A stretch of DNA of 64,000 bases from Psychrobacter sp. NG25 (GCF_015234355.1 NZ_JADGMV010000009.1:92529-156528), one strand, 5' to 3'. Numbered from the stretch's first letter, positions 1 to 9,198 are shown. The notes: generated by a model from the letters alone, not told the origin. A program made the numbers and translations.

Positions 1-207
1 CTGACGAAGAGGGGCTACGAGTAGTACCAAGCACAGCAGCGCTATCGGCACACCTAATATAAGTGACCATGGACTGATAACGGCAGTAACGATGACAGTA
101 ACAAGAGCAGTAATACTGCCAGTGACACGTGACAGGGACAACAAAAAGATGGCCAAAACCATGGCTAATTGAATGATGATTGCCAAAATAAATAAGCCAA
201 TTGCCAT
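1..207 (-). CDS. fadE: Acyl-CoA dehydrogenase, FadE-like (partial, N-terminus only)
   Basis: Only the first 69 codons lie in the window; the gene runs off the left edge. The start is set by an AAGGAG ribosome site 7 bases before the ATG. The visible protein is almost entirely hydrophobic (about two membrane-spanning segments) and ends in a short VAPLRQ stretch. E. coli-type FadE begins the same way, with a hydrophobic N-terminus followed by an APMRK-like motif before the catalytic dehydrogenase domain. FadE carries out the first oxidation of fatty acyl-CoA in beta-oxidation. The catalytic part is not visible, so the assignment rests on the N-terminal pattern only. Confidence 0.55.
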   Translation of the reverse strand, partial: MAIGLFILAIIIQLAMVLAIFLLSLSRVTGSITALVTVIVTAVISPWSLILGVPIALLCLVLLVAPLRQ

Positions 208-508
208 GACTGTCTCCTTTGTAACGCTGAACCAAAAGCGTGAGAAATGTAGGTATAAAAATGTTTGAATCTATATAGTTGTTATTTTTCGGACGTTTAG
301 TGGTCTTATAGCTAGGTTAAGCCAGCTACCAATAATTGACTTTGAAGTCCAATTAGGAAAAGACAAATAAAAGACGAAGTTAGCCATCAATATGAAACAG
401 TTGTCGGCGACTATCAACGGTTAAAATGCTACGCTGTGTCGATAATATGTATCAAGCTGCATAAAGTATATAGCTAGTGCGACCAAAGACCAAATAAGTC
501 AGATAAAA
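208..508. other. Intergenic region, no gene seen
   Basis: About 300 bases between the fadE-like start and the radC stop. Both neighbours are on the minus strand, so this must hold the fadE promoter and the end of the radC transcript. No convincing ORF, repeat or strong hairpin was seen. Confidence 0.5.
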
Positions 509-1192
509 CTAACCAAAAGGCGCCAAACAGCTTTCGGCATAGGATAGAGTATCGTTACGTCCGACGATAATATGATCGACTAGCGATATGTCTAATAAAT
601 CACAGGCATTTTTTAACTCATAGGTGAGTAAGTTATCAGCTGTCGATGGCTTGGAGTCGGTATGAGGATGATTGTGCGCGATGATTAACTGGCTGGCTGC
701 GTGACTTAATGCGTGGCGTAATACGTGCTTCATGCAGACGGAGCATGATGAGATGCCGCCTGTGAATAGTATCTCAAAGTTTAACAGGTTGAGTGCATTG
801 TCCAGACAAAGAACAGCAAAAACCTCGCGATGCTCACCGCGCAATTGAGTGCTGATATAATCTTTGACTGCTTGAGAGCGCCCGAGCGCTTGGCCTGTTT
901 TGAGTTGACTGTCTAGATAGCGCGTACCCATCTCAAGCGAGGCTAACATCTGTGAGTATTTTGCAGGGCCGATACCATGACAGGCTAGAACGATGTCTTG
1001 CGGGGCTGCCAATAGTTCTGCTAAGCTACCAAACTGCTCGATCAAATGACGAGCCAACTCAATCGCTGACTGTGATTGAGTGCCTGTACGTAGAAATATG
1101 GCTAATATTTCTGCATCGGACAAATGAGCCGCACCAAACTTCAACAACTTTTCACGTGGTCTGTCATCTTCATGCCAGTCTTTGATCGCCAT
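509..1192 (-). CDS. radC: RadC family JAB/MPN-domain protein
   Basis: 227 residues, the usual RadC length. The N-terminal half has the helix-hairpin-helix-like UPF0758 region (DDRPREKLL, then GIGPAKY near residue 95). The C-terminal half carries the JAB metalloprotease-type motif HNHP with a downstream Ser and Asp (HNHPHTDSKPSTAD). The usual Gly after HNHP is replaced, but the metal-binding His pair and Asp remain. The start is the ATG at 1192, because AAGGAG lies 6 bases before it; a longer frame upstream lacks a ribosome site. The gene is divergent from coaBC. The old link to DNA repair is not well supported for the family, so the role is uncertain. Confidence 0.93.
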   Translation of the reverse strand: MAIKDWHEDDRPREKLLKFGAAHLSDAEILAIFLRTGTQSQSAIELARHLIEQFGSLAELLAAPQDIVLACHGIGPAKYSQMLASLEMGTRYLDSQLKTGQALGRSQAVKDYISTQLRGEHREVFAVLCLDNALNLLNFEILFTGGISSCSVCMKHVLRHALSHAASQLIIAHNHPHTDSKPSTADNLLTYELKNACDLLDISLVDHIIVGRNDTLSYAESCLAPFG

Positions 1193-1320
1193 TATCACTC
1201 CTTGAAAATGGATTGCTGCTAGAGATATTTGGTAAATATCGAAATTCTTACCCAACTTATCTCATAATTGTTACTATAAGCGCAATTTTATCTTTCAACT
1301 TTTTTATTGTTGCCATGCTT

Positions 1321-2694
1321 ATGTCTAATATTGTGCTTGCTATCACTGGCGGTATCGCCGCTTATAAATCTGCTATATTTGCCCGCTTATTAATTAAAGC
1401 GGGCTTTAATGTGCGCGTCATTATGACCACAGGTGCACAGGCCTTTATCACACCGCTGACACTGCAGGCCTTGACTGGTAATGAGGTGCATATCTCACTA
1501 CTGGATGAGCAAGCAGAAGCAGGGATGGGGCATATTGAATTGGCTAAATGGGCAGATTTAATCGTCATTGCGCCAGCCTCGGCCAATACGCTCGCACGTC
1601 TTGCGATGGGTATGGCGGATGATCTGCTGGCCACCGTTTGTCTTGCTACCACCGCACCTGTCATTGTCGCCCCTGCGATGAATCAGCAGATGTGGGCACA
1701 TCCAGCGGTAAACCTGAATGTGCAAACGCTGGGCGACATGAATTATCATGTGATACAGCCTGCAAGCGGTGAACAGGCTTGTGGTGATGTGGGAGCAGGG
1801 CGACTACCTGAGCCTGAGCAGCTATTGGCCGAAGTATTATTATTCAATGCCATGCAAACGACACCGCAACTACTTGCAGGCAAGCGAGTGGTGATTACCG
1901 CTGGACCGACAGTAGAAGCAATTGATCCAGTTCGTTATTTGTCTAATCACTCTACCGGAAAAATGGGTTTTGCTTTGGCACGTGCATGTGTAGCTGCTGG
2001 TGCCGAGGTGATTTTGATCACAGGTGGTAAGGTGGCACTGCCTACACCGCTTAAAGTCACGCGCATAGATGTCTTGTCTGCGCAAGAGATGCTGACTGCC
2101 GCGCAACAATGTGTGGATGGTACACATAGCGAGCTACAGTACATATCTGAAGACGAGCATGACCACGACCATGATCATCATGACCACTCACATTCACATG
2201 ACCACCACGGTGATTGCGATTGCGGGGACGAGCAGGATGATGTCACGGTTAGCACCGATGATAATGTGAGAGTCGCTGATATCTTTATTGCGACGGCTGC
2301 TGTTGCTGATTATCGTACGGAAGAGGCTGCTCCGCAAAAAATCAAAAAAACGCAAGATGCAATGATGCTTAATTTAGTTAAAAATCCTGATATTTTGGCG
2401 ACTATTTCTCTTGCTCATCCAGAATTGTTTGTCGTTGGTTTTGCCGCAGAAACCCAAGATGTCGAGCACTATGCTCGTGGTAAACTTATTTCCAAAAACT
2501 TAGATTTGATTGCTTGTAATGATGTCTCACGGGCTGATATTGGTTTTGCTAGTGACGATAATGCTATGCAGGTGTTTTTCTCAGAGCATTATGAGAATGA
2601 TAGCATCATGCTTGAAAAAGCAAGCAAAGATAAGATTGCTGAGCAATTGGCTAGCATCATCGGTGAAACAGTTTGGCAGCGCCATAATAGCTAA
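1321..2694 (+). CDS. coaBC: Bifunctional CoaBC (phosphopantothenoylcysteine decarboxylase/synthetase) with His-rich insertion
   Basis: Makes 4'-phosphopantetheine from 4'-phosphopantothenate and cysteine in coenzyme A synthesis. The CoaC flavoprotein half starts at LAITGGIAAYK and shows PAMN and the ACGDVGAGR loop. The CoaB half starts near residue 180 with TAGPTVEAIDPVR and includes the PQKIKK lysine motif and NPDIL. The start chosen gives the usual MSNIVLAITGG opening; an ATG two codons earlier is possible, and neither has a clear ribosome site. Odd feature: a roughly 45-residue acidic/His-rich insertion inside the CoaB half, with 10 His in 17 residues followed by Cys-Asp-Cys. It sits between QEMLTAA and DIFIATAAVADYR. 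Confidence 0.95.
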   Translation: MSNIVLAITGGIAAYKSAIFARLLIKAGFNVRVIMTTGAQAFITPLTLQALTGNEVHISLLDEQAEAGMGHIELAKWADLIVIAPASANTLARLAMGMADDLLATVCLATTAPVIVAPAMNQQMWAHPAVNLNVQTLGDMNYHVIQPASGEQACGDVGAGRLPEPEQLLAEVLLFNAMQTTPQLLAGKRVVITAGPTVEAIDPVRYLSNHSTGKMGFALARACVAAGAEVILITGGKVALPTPLKVTRIDVLSAQEMLTAAQQCVDGTHSELQYISEDEHDHDHDHHDHSHSHDHHGDCDCGDEQDDVTVSTDDNVRVADIFIATAAVADYRTEEAAPQKIKKTQDAMMLNLVKNPDILATISLAHPELFVVGFAAETQDVEHYARGKLISKNLDLIACNDVSRADIGFASDDNAMQVFFSEHYENDSIMLEKASKDKIAEQLASIIGETVWQRHNS

Positions 2695-2770
2695 GATATG
2701 CGTTCAATCTAAATAAGACAGTATGTGATGCGCCAAAACGAAACTGGCTAAGTCCCCATCGAACGGCATT

Positions 2771-2804
2771 AAGGACAGGTAATATGAAAATATTATCTGT
2801 CCTT
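2771..2804 (+). terminator. 15-bp hairpin with GAAA loop after coaBC, possible terminator
   Basis: The two arms (2771-2785 and 2790-2804) pair along 15 bases with one G-U, closed by a GAAA tetraloop. Only a broken T-rich stretch follows, so termination would be weak. It lies 75 bases after the coaBC stop. Confidence 0.5.
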
Positions 2805-2917
2805 AGTTGCTTTACTGGACTAAGAACTATTGCGTTTTTATTGCCATTATTGAAATTAGGGCAGGCCTTAGTGCTGTCGCTATAAATGTAGACATAAAGC
2901 CGTGAGTGGTATGACAT

Positions 2918-3700
2918 ATGATGGAAATGGCGGGTAACGATAGCATGCAGATGCTAATACTGACTTTGATTTTTGCAATGGCATCGCTGCTGCATGGTAT
3001 TAGCGGGCTAGGTGTGACGTTGGTGACAACCACGGCACTTGCGAGTATTTACCCGTTACCACACGCTATTGTGCTGGTTATTTTTCCCTCTATACTACTC
3101 AATGCGATGACTTGGTTGTCTGGTGGTGGTCGTACGATTTGGCAAAACTTTACTTATTATGGTCGGCGTTATTGGTTACTGGCATTGACCAGCTTACTTG
3201 GCAGTATATTGGGTGCCAAGTTATTGCTATGGATAGATAGTGCTTATATTTTATTAACATTGGCAGCGGTTATTGCCTTTTATGTCATCAGTAGTTTACT
3301 TGGCAAACAAATACGTCTACCAGATACCAAGCCTGTGCTGATTATGGTTGGTTTTAGCGCCGGCGTTATTGGCGGTGCGACCAATGCCATGTCGACCATC
3401 CTGATGATGTATCTGCTGTCTGCCAGCGATGATAAAAACACCATCGCGAAAGTCGGCAATATGTGTTATTTCTTGGGTAAAGTTGCCCAGATTATCGTAC
3501 TACGTGAACCAATTATGGCGTTGACCAGTGGTGAGTGGCAGCTGATTACTTTACTCAGTGTGATATCTATCATTACTCTTTTGGTTGGTATTCGCCTGCG
3601 TCGTTACTTGCCGCAAGCTCGCTTTCGTCAGCTTATTTTATTGATTGTCACGGTGCTTGGTATTCGTGTGGGTTGGCAGGGGATTACGGCATTTTTGTAG
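2918..3700 (+). CDS. TSUP (TauE/SafE/YfcA) family membrane permease
   Basis: 260 residues with about eight hydrophobic segments, the size and layout of the TauE/SafE family of anion and sulfur-compound permeases. The N-terminal repeat contains HGISGLGVTLVTTTALA. The second half begins with VGFSAGVIGGATNAMST, the paired Gly-rich pattern of this family. The start is uncertain: three in-frame ATGs lie within the first ten codons and none has a strong ribosome site. It stands alone on the plus strand and is convergent with the deacetylase gene. The substrate cannot be read from sequence; sulfite, taurine-derived sulfonates or sulfoacetate are typical for relatives. Confidence 0.8.
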   Translation: MMEMAGNDSMQMLILTLIFAMASLLHGISGLGVTLVTTTALASIYPLPHAIVLVIFPSILLNAMTWLSGGGRTIWQNFTYYGRRYWLLALTSLLGSILGAKLLLWIDSAYILLTLAAVIAFYVISSLLGKQIRLPDTKPVLIMVGFSAGVIGGATNAMSTILMMYLLSASDDKNTIAKVGNMCYFLGKVAQIIVLREPIMALTSGEWQLITLLSVISIITLLVGIRLRRYLPQARFRQLILLIVTVLGIRVGWQGITAFL

Positions 3701-3733
3701 TAGCCAACGTCTTTAAGTTGGCATAGGTGCAGT

Positions 3734-4642
3734 TTACTTACCAAAGAATATCTGCTGCGCCAGACGGAAAGTATTGCAGTGCGCTTCGACCACATCTTCA
3801 ATATCTTCTGAATAGCCACCACCCATCACGATAGCAACAGGAATGTAGGTGGCTTTTGCTTGCTGCAATACATATTCATCACGCGCTTTACAACCTTCCA
3901 TCGTCAAACCGAGTTTCCCTAATTTATCAGTGGCCAATACGTCTACCGCAGACTGATAAAAAATCATGTCGGGTGCAAACTTTTTTATTAGGCGTGGTAG
4001 CGTATCCTTTAATATCTGTAAATACTCGGCATCACCCGTATCGTTATCTAGCTCAATATCCAAATCTGATATTTGCTTGCGAAAAGGATAGTTCTTTGCA
4101 CCATGCATACTGAACACAAAAACGCGTGGCTCATCTAACATAATGCTAGCGTTGCCATTACCTTGATGCACATCTAAATCAACCACCAAAATCTTTTGTG
4201 CCAATCCGCGATCTAATAATAAATTACTAGCAATACAGACATCGTTAAAGACACAAAACCCTTCACCATGATCGGAAAACGCGTGATGTGTGCCACCTGC
4301 GACATTCATTGCCACGCCATATTGCTGTGCATATAATGCGCATTCATATGTCGCATGGGCAATATAACGACCACGTTCTACCAGCCCGGGTGTCATGTCA
4401 AAGCCAATGGCACGTGCTTCTCTCCGCGGTAATGTCTGCGTTTTCAGTTGATACCAGTAATCATGCGTATGAGTGGTCAAAATCTCGTCTTCACTCAAGC
4501 GTGCAGGCGCAAAAAAGTTATCGGTCGTGATAGTCCCTTCGGCCAGTAAGCGCTCAGGAATCATGGTGTACTTCTGCATAGGGAAGCGATGCTTTTCAGG
4601 CACTGAGTAACGAAAAATATCAGAGTAAGCAATTTTTAGCAT
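3734..4642 (-). CDS. Histone deacetylase superfamily protein (zinc amidohydrolase)
   Basis: 302 residues with the HDAC/AcuC/acetylpolyamine amidohydrolase fold. Visible active-site features are the His pair in GGTHHAF with FCVFND after it, the zinc-binding DLDVHQGNG motif, a second Asp region (YQSAVD), and the catalytic-Tyr-type GGGY near residue 277. Bacterial members deacetylate small amides, polyamines or acetyl-lysine. The compact length and N-terminus (starting MLKIAYSDIF) resemble the short class-IV-like bacterial group rather than AcuC. No acetoin or acetyl-CoA synthetase gene is nearby, so the substrate is unknown. Confidence 0.88.
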   Translation of the reverse strand: MLKIAYSDIFRYSVPEKHRFPMQKYTMIPERLLAEGTITTDNFFAPARLSEDEILTTHTHDYWYQLKTQTLPRREARAIGFDMTPGLVERGRYIAHATYECALYAQQYGVAMNVAGGTHHAFSDHGEGFCVFNDVCIASNLLLDRGLAQKILVVDLDVHQGNGNASIMLDEPRVFVFSMHGAKNYPFRKQISDLDIELDNDTGDAEYLQILKDTLPRLIKKFAPDMIFYQSAVDVLATDKLGKLGLTMEGCKARDEYVLQQAKATYIPVAIVMGGGYSEDIEDVVEAHCNTFRLAQQIFFGK

Positions 4643-4700
4643 AAGGGCGATGGTTTTCTAAACGGGTGAGTGGATAGTAGGATAATGGCTAACGATGGCT

Positions 4701-5495
4701 CTATTGTACAAACTGCGTGGGCAAAAAGAACGTGCGAGCGTCTGCTTGTTGGTTTAACTCTGCAAGTAATGTTTGCATGTCTTCTGCAGGATCTTGATTG
4801 TTGATTAAATCACTAAATAACTCATGAGCGACGGTGGTCATAGCAACCACGCTTTGTAGTAAGTGTTCGATCAGTGCCTTGTCTATATCAACTGCTTCGA
4901 CATCGATGGCGGTTTTATAGCGTATTTCTCCGTCATTAACATCCATTTCCAAGTTACCAATCATCATATTGTAATTGATTTGAGTGATTAGTAGCATCGC
5001 AGCGCTTTGATGACTCTCTGGGATTGAAAATGGCAAAATACCATAGATGGCCAGCAGCTTGTTTTTCTCCTGCCAGCGAAATAGATAAGCACAGATTAGT
5101 TGTTTGTGACGCATCGAAAAAGACAAATGATGTGATTGCTGGTCATCATTGGCTTTCGGGCGATGATAAGTATAGTGCCATTTTTTGGTATTAAGATACT
5201 GCTTCAGACAGTCGATAATAAGTGTGTCAGATTGCTCGGGTTGCTGTTTATCTAAGCTTAAAGCATCAGGTTGCACCTGCTCACTTTCATTTTCAATGGG
5301 AGAGTTAGAGTTGCTCTTATTCTCATTATGATTATGCGAGTCACTATGGTCATCATTATGGTCATGTAAGACACTAGTCTCTCTGCTACTTATATCATCA
5401 TTGCGCACATCAGTATCAGCAACAGCCTGCGGTGCAGCAGCAGTCAATAACTGTTTGAGTTTTTGCCACAAGCTGCGTTTAGTCGTTTGGCTCAT
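4701..5495 (-). CDS. YbjN-domain-like protein with acidic His/Asn-rich linker
   Basis: 264 residues. An N-terminal basic segment (about 1-20) is followed by a low-complexity linker rich in Asp, His, Asn and Ser (about 30-80). A folded domain follows from about 95 to 240. That domain (IIDCLKQYL, then FSMRHKQLICAYLFRW and ITQINYNMMIGNLEMD) has the alternating pattern of YbjN/type III chaperone-like proteins. No signal peptide or membrane segment was seen. It lies 64 bases downstream of the next minus-strand gene, so the two probably share a transcript. The YbjN assignment is by pattern only. Confidence 0.6.
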   Translation of the reverse strand: MSQTTKRSLWQKLKQLLTAAAPQAVADTDVRNDDISSRETSVLHDHNDDHSDSHNHNENKSNSNSPIENESEQVQPDALSLDKQQPEQSDTLIIDCLKQYLNTKKWHYTYHRPKANDDQQSHHLSFSMRHKQLICAYLFRWQEKNKLLAIYGILPFSIPESHQSAAMLLITQINYNMMIGNLEMDVNDGEIRYKTAIDVEAVDIDKALIEHLLQSVVAMTTVAHELFSDLINNQDPAEDMQTLLAELNQQADARTFFLPTQFVQ

Positions 5496-5559
5496 AATGT
5501 ATGTTGCTGATCAATAAGTGAATGATAATGGTGTCCGCTGTTTAACCCAAAATGTTGAG

Positions 5560-6666
5560 TTACTCGTTATTGAGTGCCAACCCTTCTTTGATATGCGATT
5601 GTGCATAAAACGCTTCTAACATCTGACGAATATGTGCCACAAACCATGGACTATCAAGCGCATCGTGTACGACAGGCAGTAGCATCGTACTAAACTGTGT
5701 CATGGCTTGCTCATCAATATGCAAACTGGCAGCGACAGTCGCAATCGTGTCTGTTTGATGATTGTCATACCAAGTATCGATGCTTGCTGCTGCTAGCGTA
5801 TGTAAATACGGCGACACGCGCAGGCGGTTATAGCTCTGCTGAATACTGGCTTCGATATGATCAATACTACTGTTGTCAGGCTCGTCACGCAGATATGTTT
5901 GCAAGTGACTGACAGGCTGCTCTTTGATGCGCGCCCAACCAGTGACTAATAACCGTGCCACTTCTTCATTTGATAGATGTGCTTGTGCATTGGCTTCTGC
6001 TCGACGTGTTAAATCTTTAATATTGCGGTGCAAATAGGCTTGCAGCTTTTCGTCAAGATTTCTGTTGGTCGCCTTTTCAAAAGAGCTACGTCCCAGTTTC
6101 ATCAATTTACCAACACCGCCTGCTTTATCTAGTGTGCTTTCCATAAAGTCGTTGATCGCGTGATATAGCGTCTGGGTCAGTAAGTCTGCAAAGGTTTCAT
6201 TGCCAACTAGCGTGTGAATTAAAACATTGCGCTGCTGTTCATGACTGCCTACATAGTTGGCTAGCGTCTCAACCTGTGTATCATCTACTAGCTCGGATAG
6301 GGGTACGTTATCATTGACTGGGTGATAAATAACCGTGTGCAAAATATCACGGATATCCTTACGCATCACCGCCGTCATGGGCTGACTTAGTAGCCAATCA
6401 CTCATCAAATGCTGCAAGTTATCACGGCTGATGTATTTGTTAAGTGGTTGTGTGCCAAACCATTGCCAAGCTTCCATACTCAGTGGCTCAGCCTGCTGGC
6501 GTAACCAATGCTGCATAAAATCAACTTGGGCATTGATTAAGCTATTAATGGTAAACGTCGACGTGTTTGTTTCTAAGTCTAGGTTTTGGTTATCTTTTGA
6601 AGTCTGCATAGGTTTTGAGGTCATAGTAATCGACAATTTGTTATACTGAGTGTTTGTGGTAAGCAT
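5560..6666 (-). CDS. Conserved-looking protein of unknown function
   Basis: 368 residues, mostly predicted helix and soluble, with no signal peptide or membrane segment and no motif I recognise. The N-terminal 35 residues are polar and low in complexity. The rest is a regular helical protein with a central Gly/Lys-rich turn (GGVGKLMKLGR, about residue 185). Alternative starts exist at residues 15 and 20, and no ribosome site clearly decides. It is divergent from ccmA, with about 75 bases between them, and is followed by the YbjN-like gene on the same strand. I do not assign a function. Confidence 0.6.
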   Translation of the reverse strand: MLTTNTQYNKLSITMTSKPMQTSKDNQNLDLETNTSTFTINSLINAQVDFMQHWLRQQAEPLSMEAWQWFGTQPLNKYISRDNLQHLMSDWLLSQPMTAVMRKDIRDILHTVIYHPVNDNVPLSELVDDTQVETLANYVGSHEQQRNVLIHTLVGNETFADLLTQTLYHAINDFMESTLDKAGGVGKLMKLGRSSFEKATNRNLDEKLQAYLHRNIKDLTRRAEANAQAHLSNEEVARLLVTGWARIKEQPVSHLQTYLRDEPDNSSIDHIEASIQQSYNRLRVSPYLHTLAAASIDTWYDNHQTDTIATVAASLHIDEQAMTQFSTMLLPVVHDALDSPWFVAHIRQMLEAFYAQSHIKEGLALNNE

Positions 6667-6742
6667 AAAGTATTATGCCATGAACATCATATTTGTTTGT
6701 GGTGAATATTGATTACTGTTTGATAAATAATGAGAGGTTTTG

Positions 6743-7372
6743 ATGACAGCTTTGGATACGCCTTTACTGGTGCTTGACGGTTTGACAGTCCAGCGCGGTG
6801 AAATACCTTTATGTGAAGCCGTCTCTCTCAATTTATCTGCAGGTAGCATCTGTCATTTAATTGGTGCAAATGGTACGGGTAAAACGACACTATTGATGCA
6901 GCTGGCTGGATTACTGCCAGTCATTACTGGTGAGGTTGCTTACCAAGGGGCTTTAAGTCTGCCTATTCAACCTTTATATGTCTCGCACCAATTGGGTATT
7001 CATCCAAATCTCACCGTGGCACAAAACCTGACTTTTCTACTGAATTTATATGGTATCACACCCAGTGTGGCTGATATTGATGATGCGCTCGCTTGGGTAG
7101 GATTACAAGGATTTGAGACCGTTAGCTCAAGTCATTTATCTGCTGGGCAGACTCGCCGTATTACCCTCGCAAGATTATATCTACTGACCCCTGATATCAC
7201 ACCTTTGTGGTTACTTGATGAGCCTTTTACTGCGCTTGATGTCGATATGGTGGAGCGAATGGAAGACAGATTGAGTGACTTTGCTAATGCTGGTGGCTCA
7301 ATATTAATGACCAGTCATCAGGCCGTTGGCGTTGCCAATCAAGTGCTCGATTTGTCAGATTATATGGTGTGA
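6743..7372 (+). CDS. ccmA: Haem exporter ATP-binding protein CcmA
   Basis: 209 residues, the usual CcmA size. It has Walker A (GANGTGKTT, about residue 40), an LSAGQTRR signature and Walker B (LWLLDEPFTALD), with a switch His in TSHQ. The start is the ATG at 6743, with AGAGG upstream; a TTG one codon earlier is less likely. CcmA powers release of holo-CcmE from the CcmC/CcmD complex during c-type cytochrome maturation. It is first in the run ccmA-ccmB-ccmC-ccmD-ccmE. Confidence 0.95.
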   Translation: MTALDTPLLVLDGLTVQRGEIPLCEAVSLNLSAGSICHLIGANGTGKTTLLMQLAGLLPVITGEVAYQGALSLPIQPLYVSHQLGIHPNLTVAQNLTFLLNLYGITPSVADIDDALAWVGLQGFETVSSSHLSAGQTRRITLARLYLLTPDITPLWLLDEPFTALDVDMVERMEDRLSDFANAGGSILMTSHQAVGVANQVLDLSDYMV

Positions 7373-7374
7373 AT

Positions 7375-7428
7375 GCGATAGCTATAAGAAGTGCGATAGC
7401 TTCAATAAGTGTGATAACTATAAGCAGT
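7375..7428 (+). repeat. Three tandem 18-bp degenerate repeats between ccmA and ccmB
   Basis: Units 7375-7392, 7393-7410 and 7411-7428 follow the pattern G(C/T)GATA(G/A)CT, then an AT-rich part ending in AGT. They fill most of the 75-base gap between ccmA and ccmB. Confidence 0.7.
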
Positions 7429-7447
7429 ATAGGTAAAAGGACGGATA

Positions 7448-8179
7448 ATGACAGACAGCCCCGTACAAACAACAAATAAAGGCTCGAACGTTATCGTATC
7501 AGCTGTGCGCGGCATTGGTTTTATGCAGTTGTGGCGTCGTGAATGGCAAGTGAAGCAGCAGGGCGCGGTGCAGTGGTTGTATCCTTTAGTACTATTTCTA
7601 GTCATTATAACCTTGTTTCCGTTAGCAGTTGGTAGCGAGCCTGCGCTATTGCAGCGGCTCGGTGTGTCTGCCGTATGGATTGCCGCGCTATTATCACTAG
7701 TAATGGGCGTTGATGGACTATTTAAGCCCGCGCTTGATAATGGTACGCTCGCACAATTAGTCGTCGCCAATGCTTCATTGCCACTGTGGGTATTGATACG
7801 TTTGGTGATTCATTGGATTTTTAGTAGTGGTATTGTGGCAGCGCTCAGCTTGCTTGCCGTACCATTGTTTCAGCTTAGTTGGTTTGAGGCGTGGATACTA
7901 ATGGCCTCTATTGTGACGGGTAGTCCCATGCTTTTGATGCTGTCGGCAGTTGCCAGTAGTTTGACGCTATCATTGAAAAATGGCGCAGTGCTCGTGCCAT
8001 TAATCGCCTTGCCAATGCAGTTGCCGGTATTGATTTTTGCGACTGGTGCCGTTGATTTGTTCGCTTCTGGTTTGAATGGCTTGCCTATTTTAGCGTTATT
8101 ATTGGCAGGCAGTATTATTTCAGTTTTGATCATGCCATGGGTGATTGCGATGACCTTAAAAATGGCGTGGCTTAATTAA
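7448..8179 (+). CDS. ccmB: Haem exporter permease CcmB
   Basis: 243 residues with six hydrophobic segments, as expected for CcmB. The cytoplasmic N-terminus ends in LWRREWQVKQQG, followed by a first membrane segment with FPLAVG. Other family-like stretches are ISVLIMPW near the C-terminus and a central LWVLIRLVIHW. AAAGGA lies 6 bases before the ATG. The N-terminal 25 residues are longer than in E. coli CcmB. It works with CcmA as an ABC transporter-like release factor in cytochrome c maturation. Confidence 0.92.
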   Translation: MTDSPVQTTNKGSNVIVSAVRGIGFMQLWRREWQVKQQGAVQWLYPLVLFLVIITLFPLAVGSEPALLQRLGVSAVWIAALLSLVMGVDGLFKPALDNGTLAQLVVANASLPLWVLIRLVIHWIFSSGIVAALSLLAVPLFQLSWFEAWILMASIVTGSPMLLMLSAVASSLTLSLKNGAVLVPLIALPMQLPVLIFATGAVDLFASGLNGLPILALLLAGSIISVLIMPWVIAMTLKMAWLN

Positions 8180-8255
8180 AAACCAAGTAGGATGCATCAA
8201 CAGTCCTCATAAAAAACCTTTGTATTAACAGCCTGTTGAAAACGGGTAATTTTGC

Positions 8256-8261
8256 TATAAT
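8256..8261 (+). promoter_or_regulatory. Extended -10 promoter upstream of ccmC
   Basis: A perfect TATAAT is preceded by TGC (extended -10, TGCTATAAT). The -35 region is poor, which extended -10 promoters tolerate. It lies about 130 bases before ccmC, in the 214-base gap after ccmB, and suggests ccmCDE has its own start. Confidence 0.5.
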
Positions 8262-8393
8262 AGCCAACTTAATACGCAAACAATCACTTGTAGATTCTAT
8301 CCAGTGTTTAACGCCAGCAGGTCAATAGATAGTAGCGCTCATAGTGTGCTGTGTCTGTTATGATCAAAGAGCTGCGCAAATAGGTTTATCCCC

Positions 8394-9182
8394 ATGCCCA
8401 ACCTGAATAACGTCTCATCTCCTAGCCTGTGGCAGCGCATTTGGCAAGGCTTTTTGACCACTGTGGGTACCAAGGAGTTTTTCCGTATCTTTGGACCTTG
8501 GGTTAAGTGGTTGGCCATATTAGCCAGTATTTGCCTGCTGATAGGTAGCGTTTGGGGGCTTGCTTTTGCGCCGCCTGACTACTTGCAGGGCAATAGCTAT
8601 CGCATTATCTTTATCCACGTACCAGCTGCTGGTCTTGCGATTTCTATTTATTTTGCGCTCGCTATACTAGGGGCAATTTATTTAGTCTGGAAGATTAAGA
8701 CAGCCAGTTTGGTGGCTCAGGCGATTGCTCCCATAGGCTTCTTGCTCTGTATTATTAGCTTGATTACAGGCTCCATTTGGGCAAAACCCACTTGGGGCAC
8801 TTATTGGGTCTGGGATGCACGCTTAACGTCTATGCTGATTTTGGCATTCTTATATGCCGGTGTCATGGCATTGTTCGCAGCCTTTGAGCATACTGCCAAT
8901 CGCGGCAAAGCGGCAGCCATTTTATCGATTGTTGGTGCCGTGAACTTACCGATTATCAAGTACTCAGTACAGTGGTGGAATACGTTGCATCAAGGTTCAA
9001 CTTTTAGTTTAACCTCAGCGCCAAAGATGTCGGCAGATATGTGGATGCCATTGCTATTGATGGTAATTGGTAGCTATTTACTGGTGGCAACATTAGCCAT
9101 TTATCGTACCAATACTTTGATATTGTATCGTGACCAAGGCAAAGCATGGGTGAAAGAATACATCCGTGGTCAACATAAATAA
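8394..9182 (+). CDS. ccmC: Haem transfer protein CcmC
   Basis: 262 residues with six membrane helices. The haem-handling WWD motif is clear: WGTYWVWDARLTSML (about residues 138-152). The two conserved His are also present, one in FIHVPAA (about residue 76) and one after the WWD loop (WNTLHQGSTF). CcmC loads haem onto CcmE in the periplasm. It is followed 16 bases later by ccmD. Confidence 0.96.
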   Translation: MPNLNNVSSPSLWQRIWQGFLTTVGTKEFFRIFGPWVKWLAILASICLLIGSVWGLAFAPPDYLQGNSYRIIFIHVPAAGLAISIYFALAILGAIYLVWKIKTASLVAQAIAPIGFLLCIISLITGSIWAKPTWGTYWVWDARLTSMLILAFLYAGVMALFAAFEHTANRGKAAAILSIVGAVNLPIIKYSVQWWNTLHQGSTFSLTSAPKMSADMWMPLLLMVIGSYLLVATLAIYRTNTLILYRDQGKAWVKEYIRGQHK

Positions 9183-9198
9183 CGGCTAGGAAACGATT

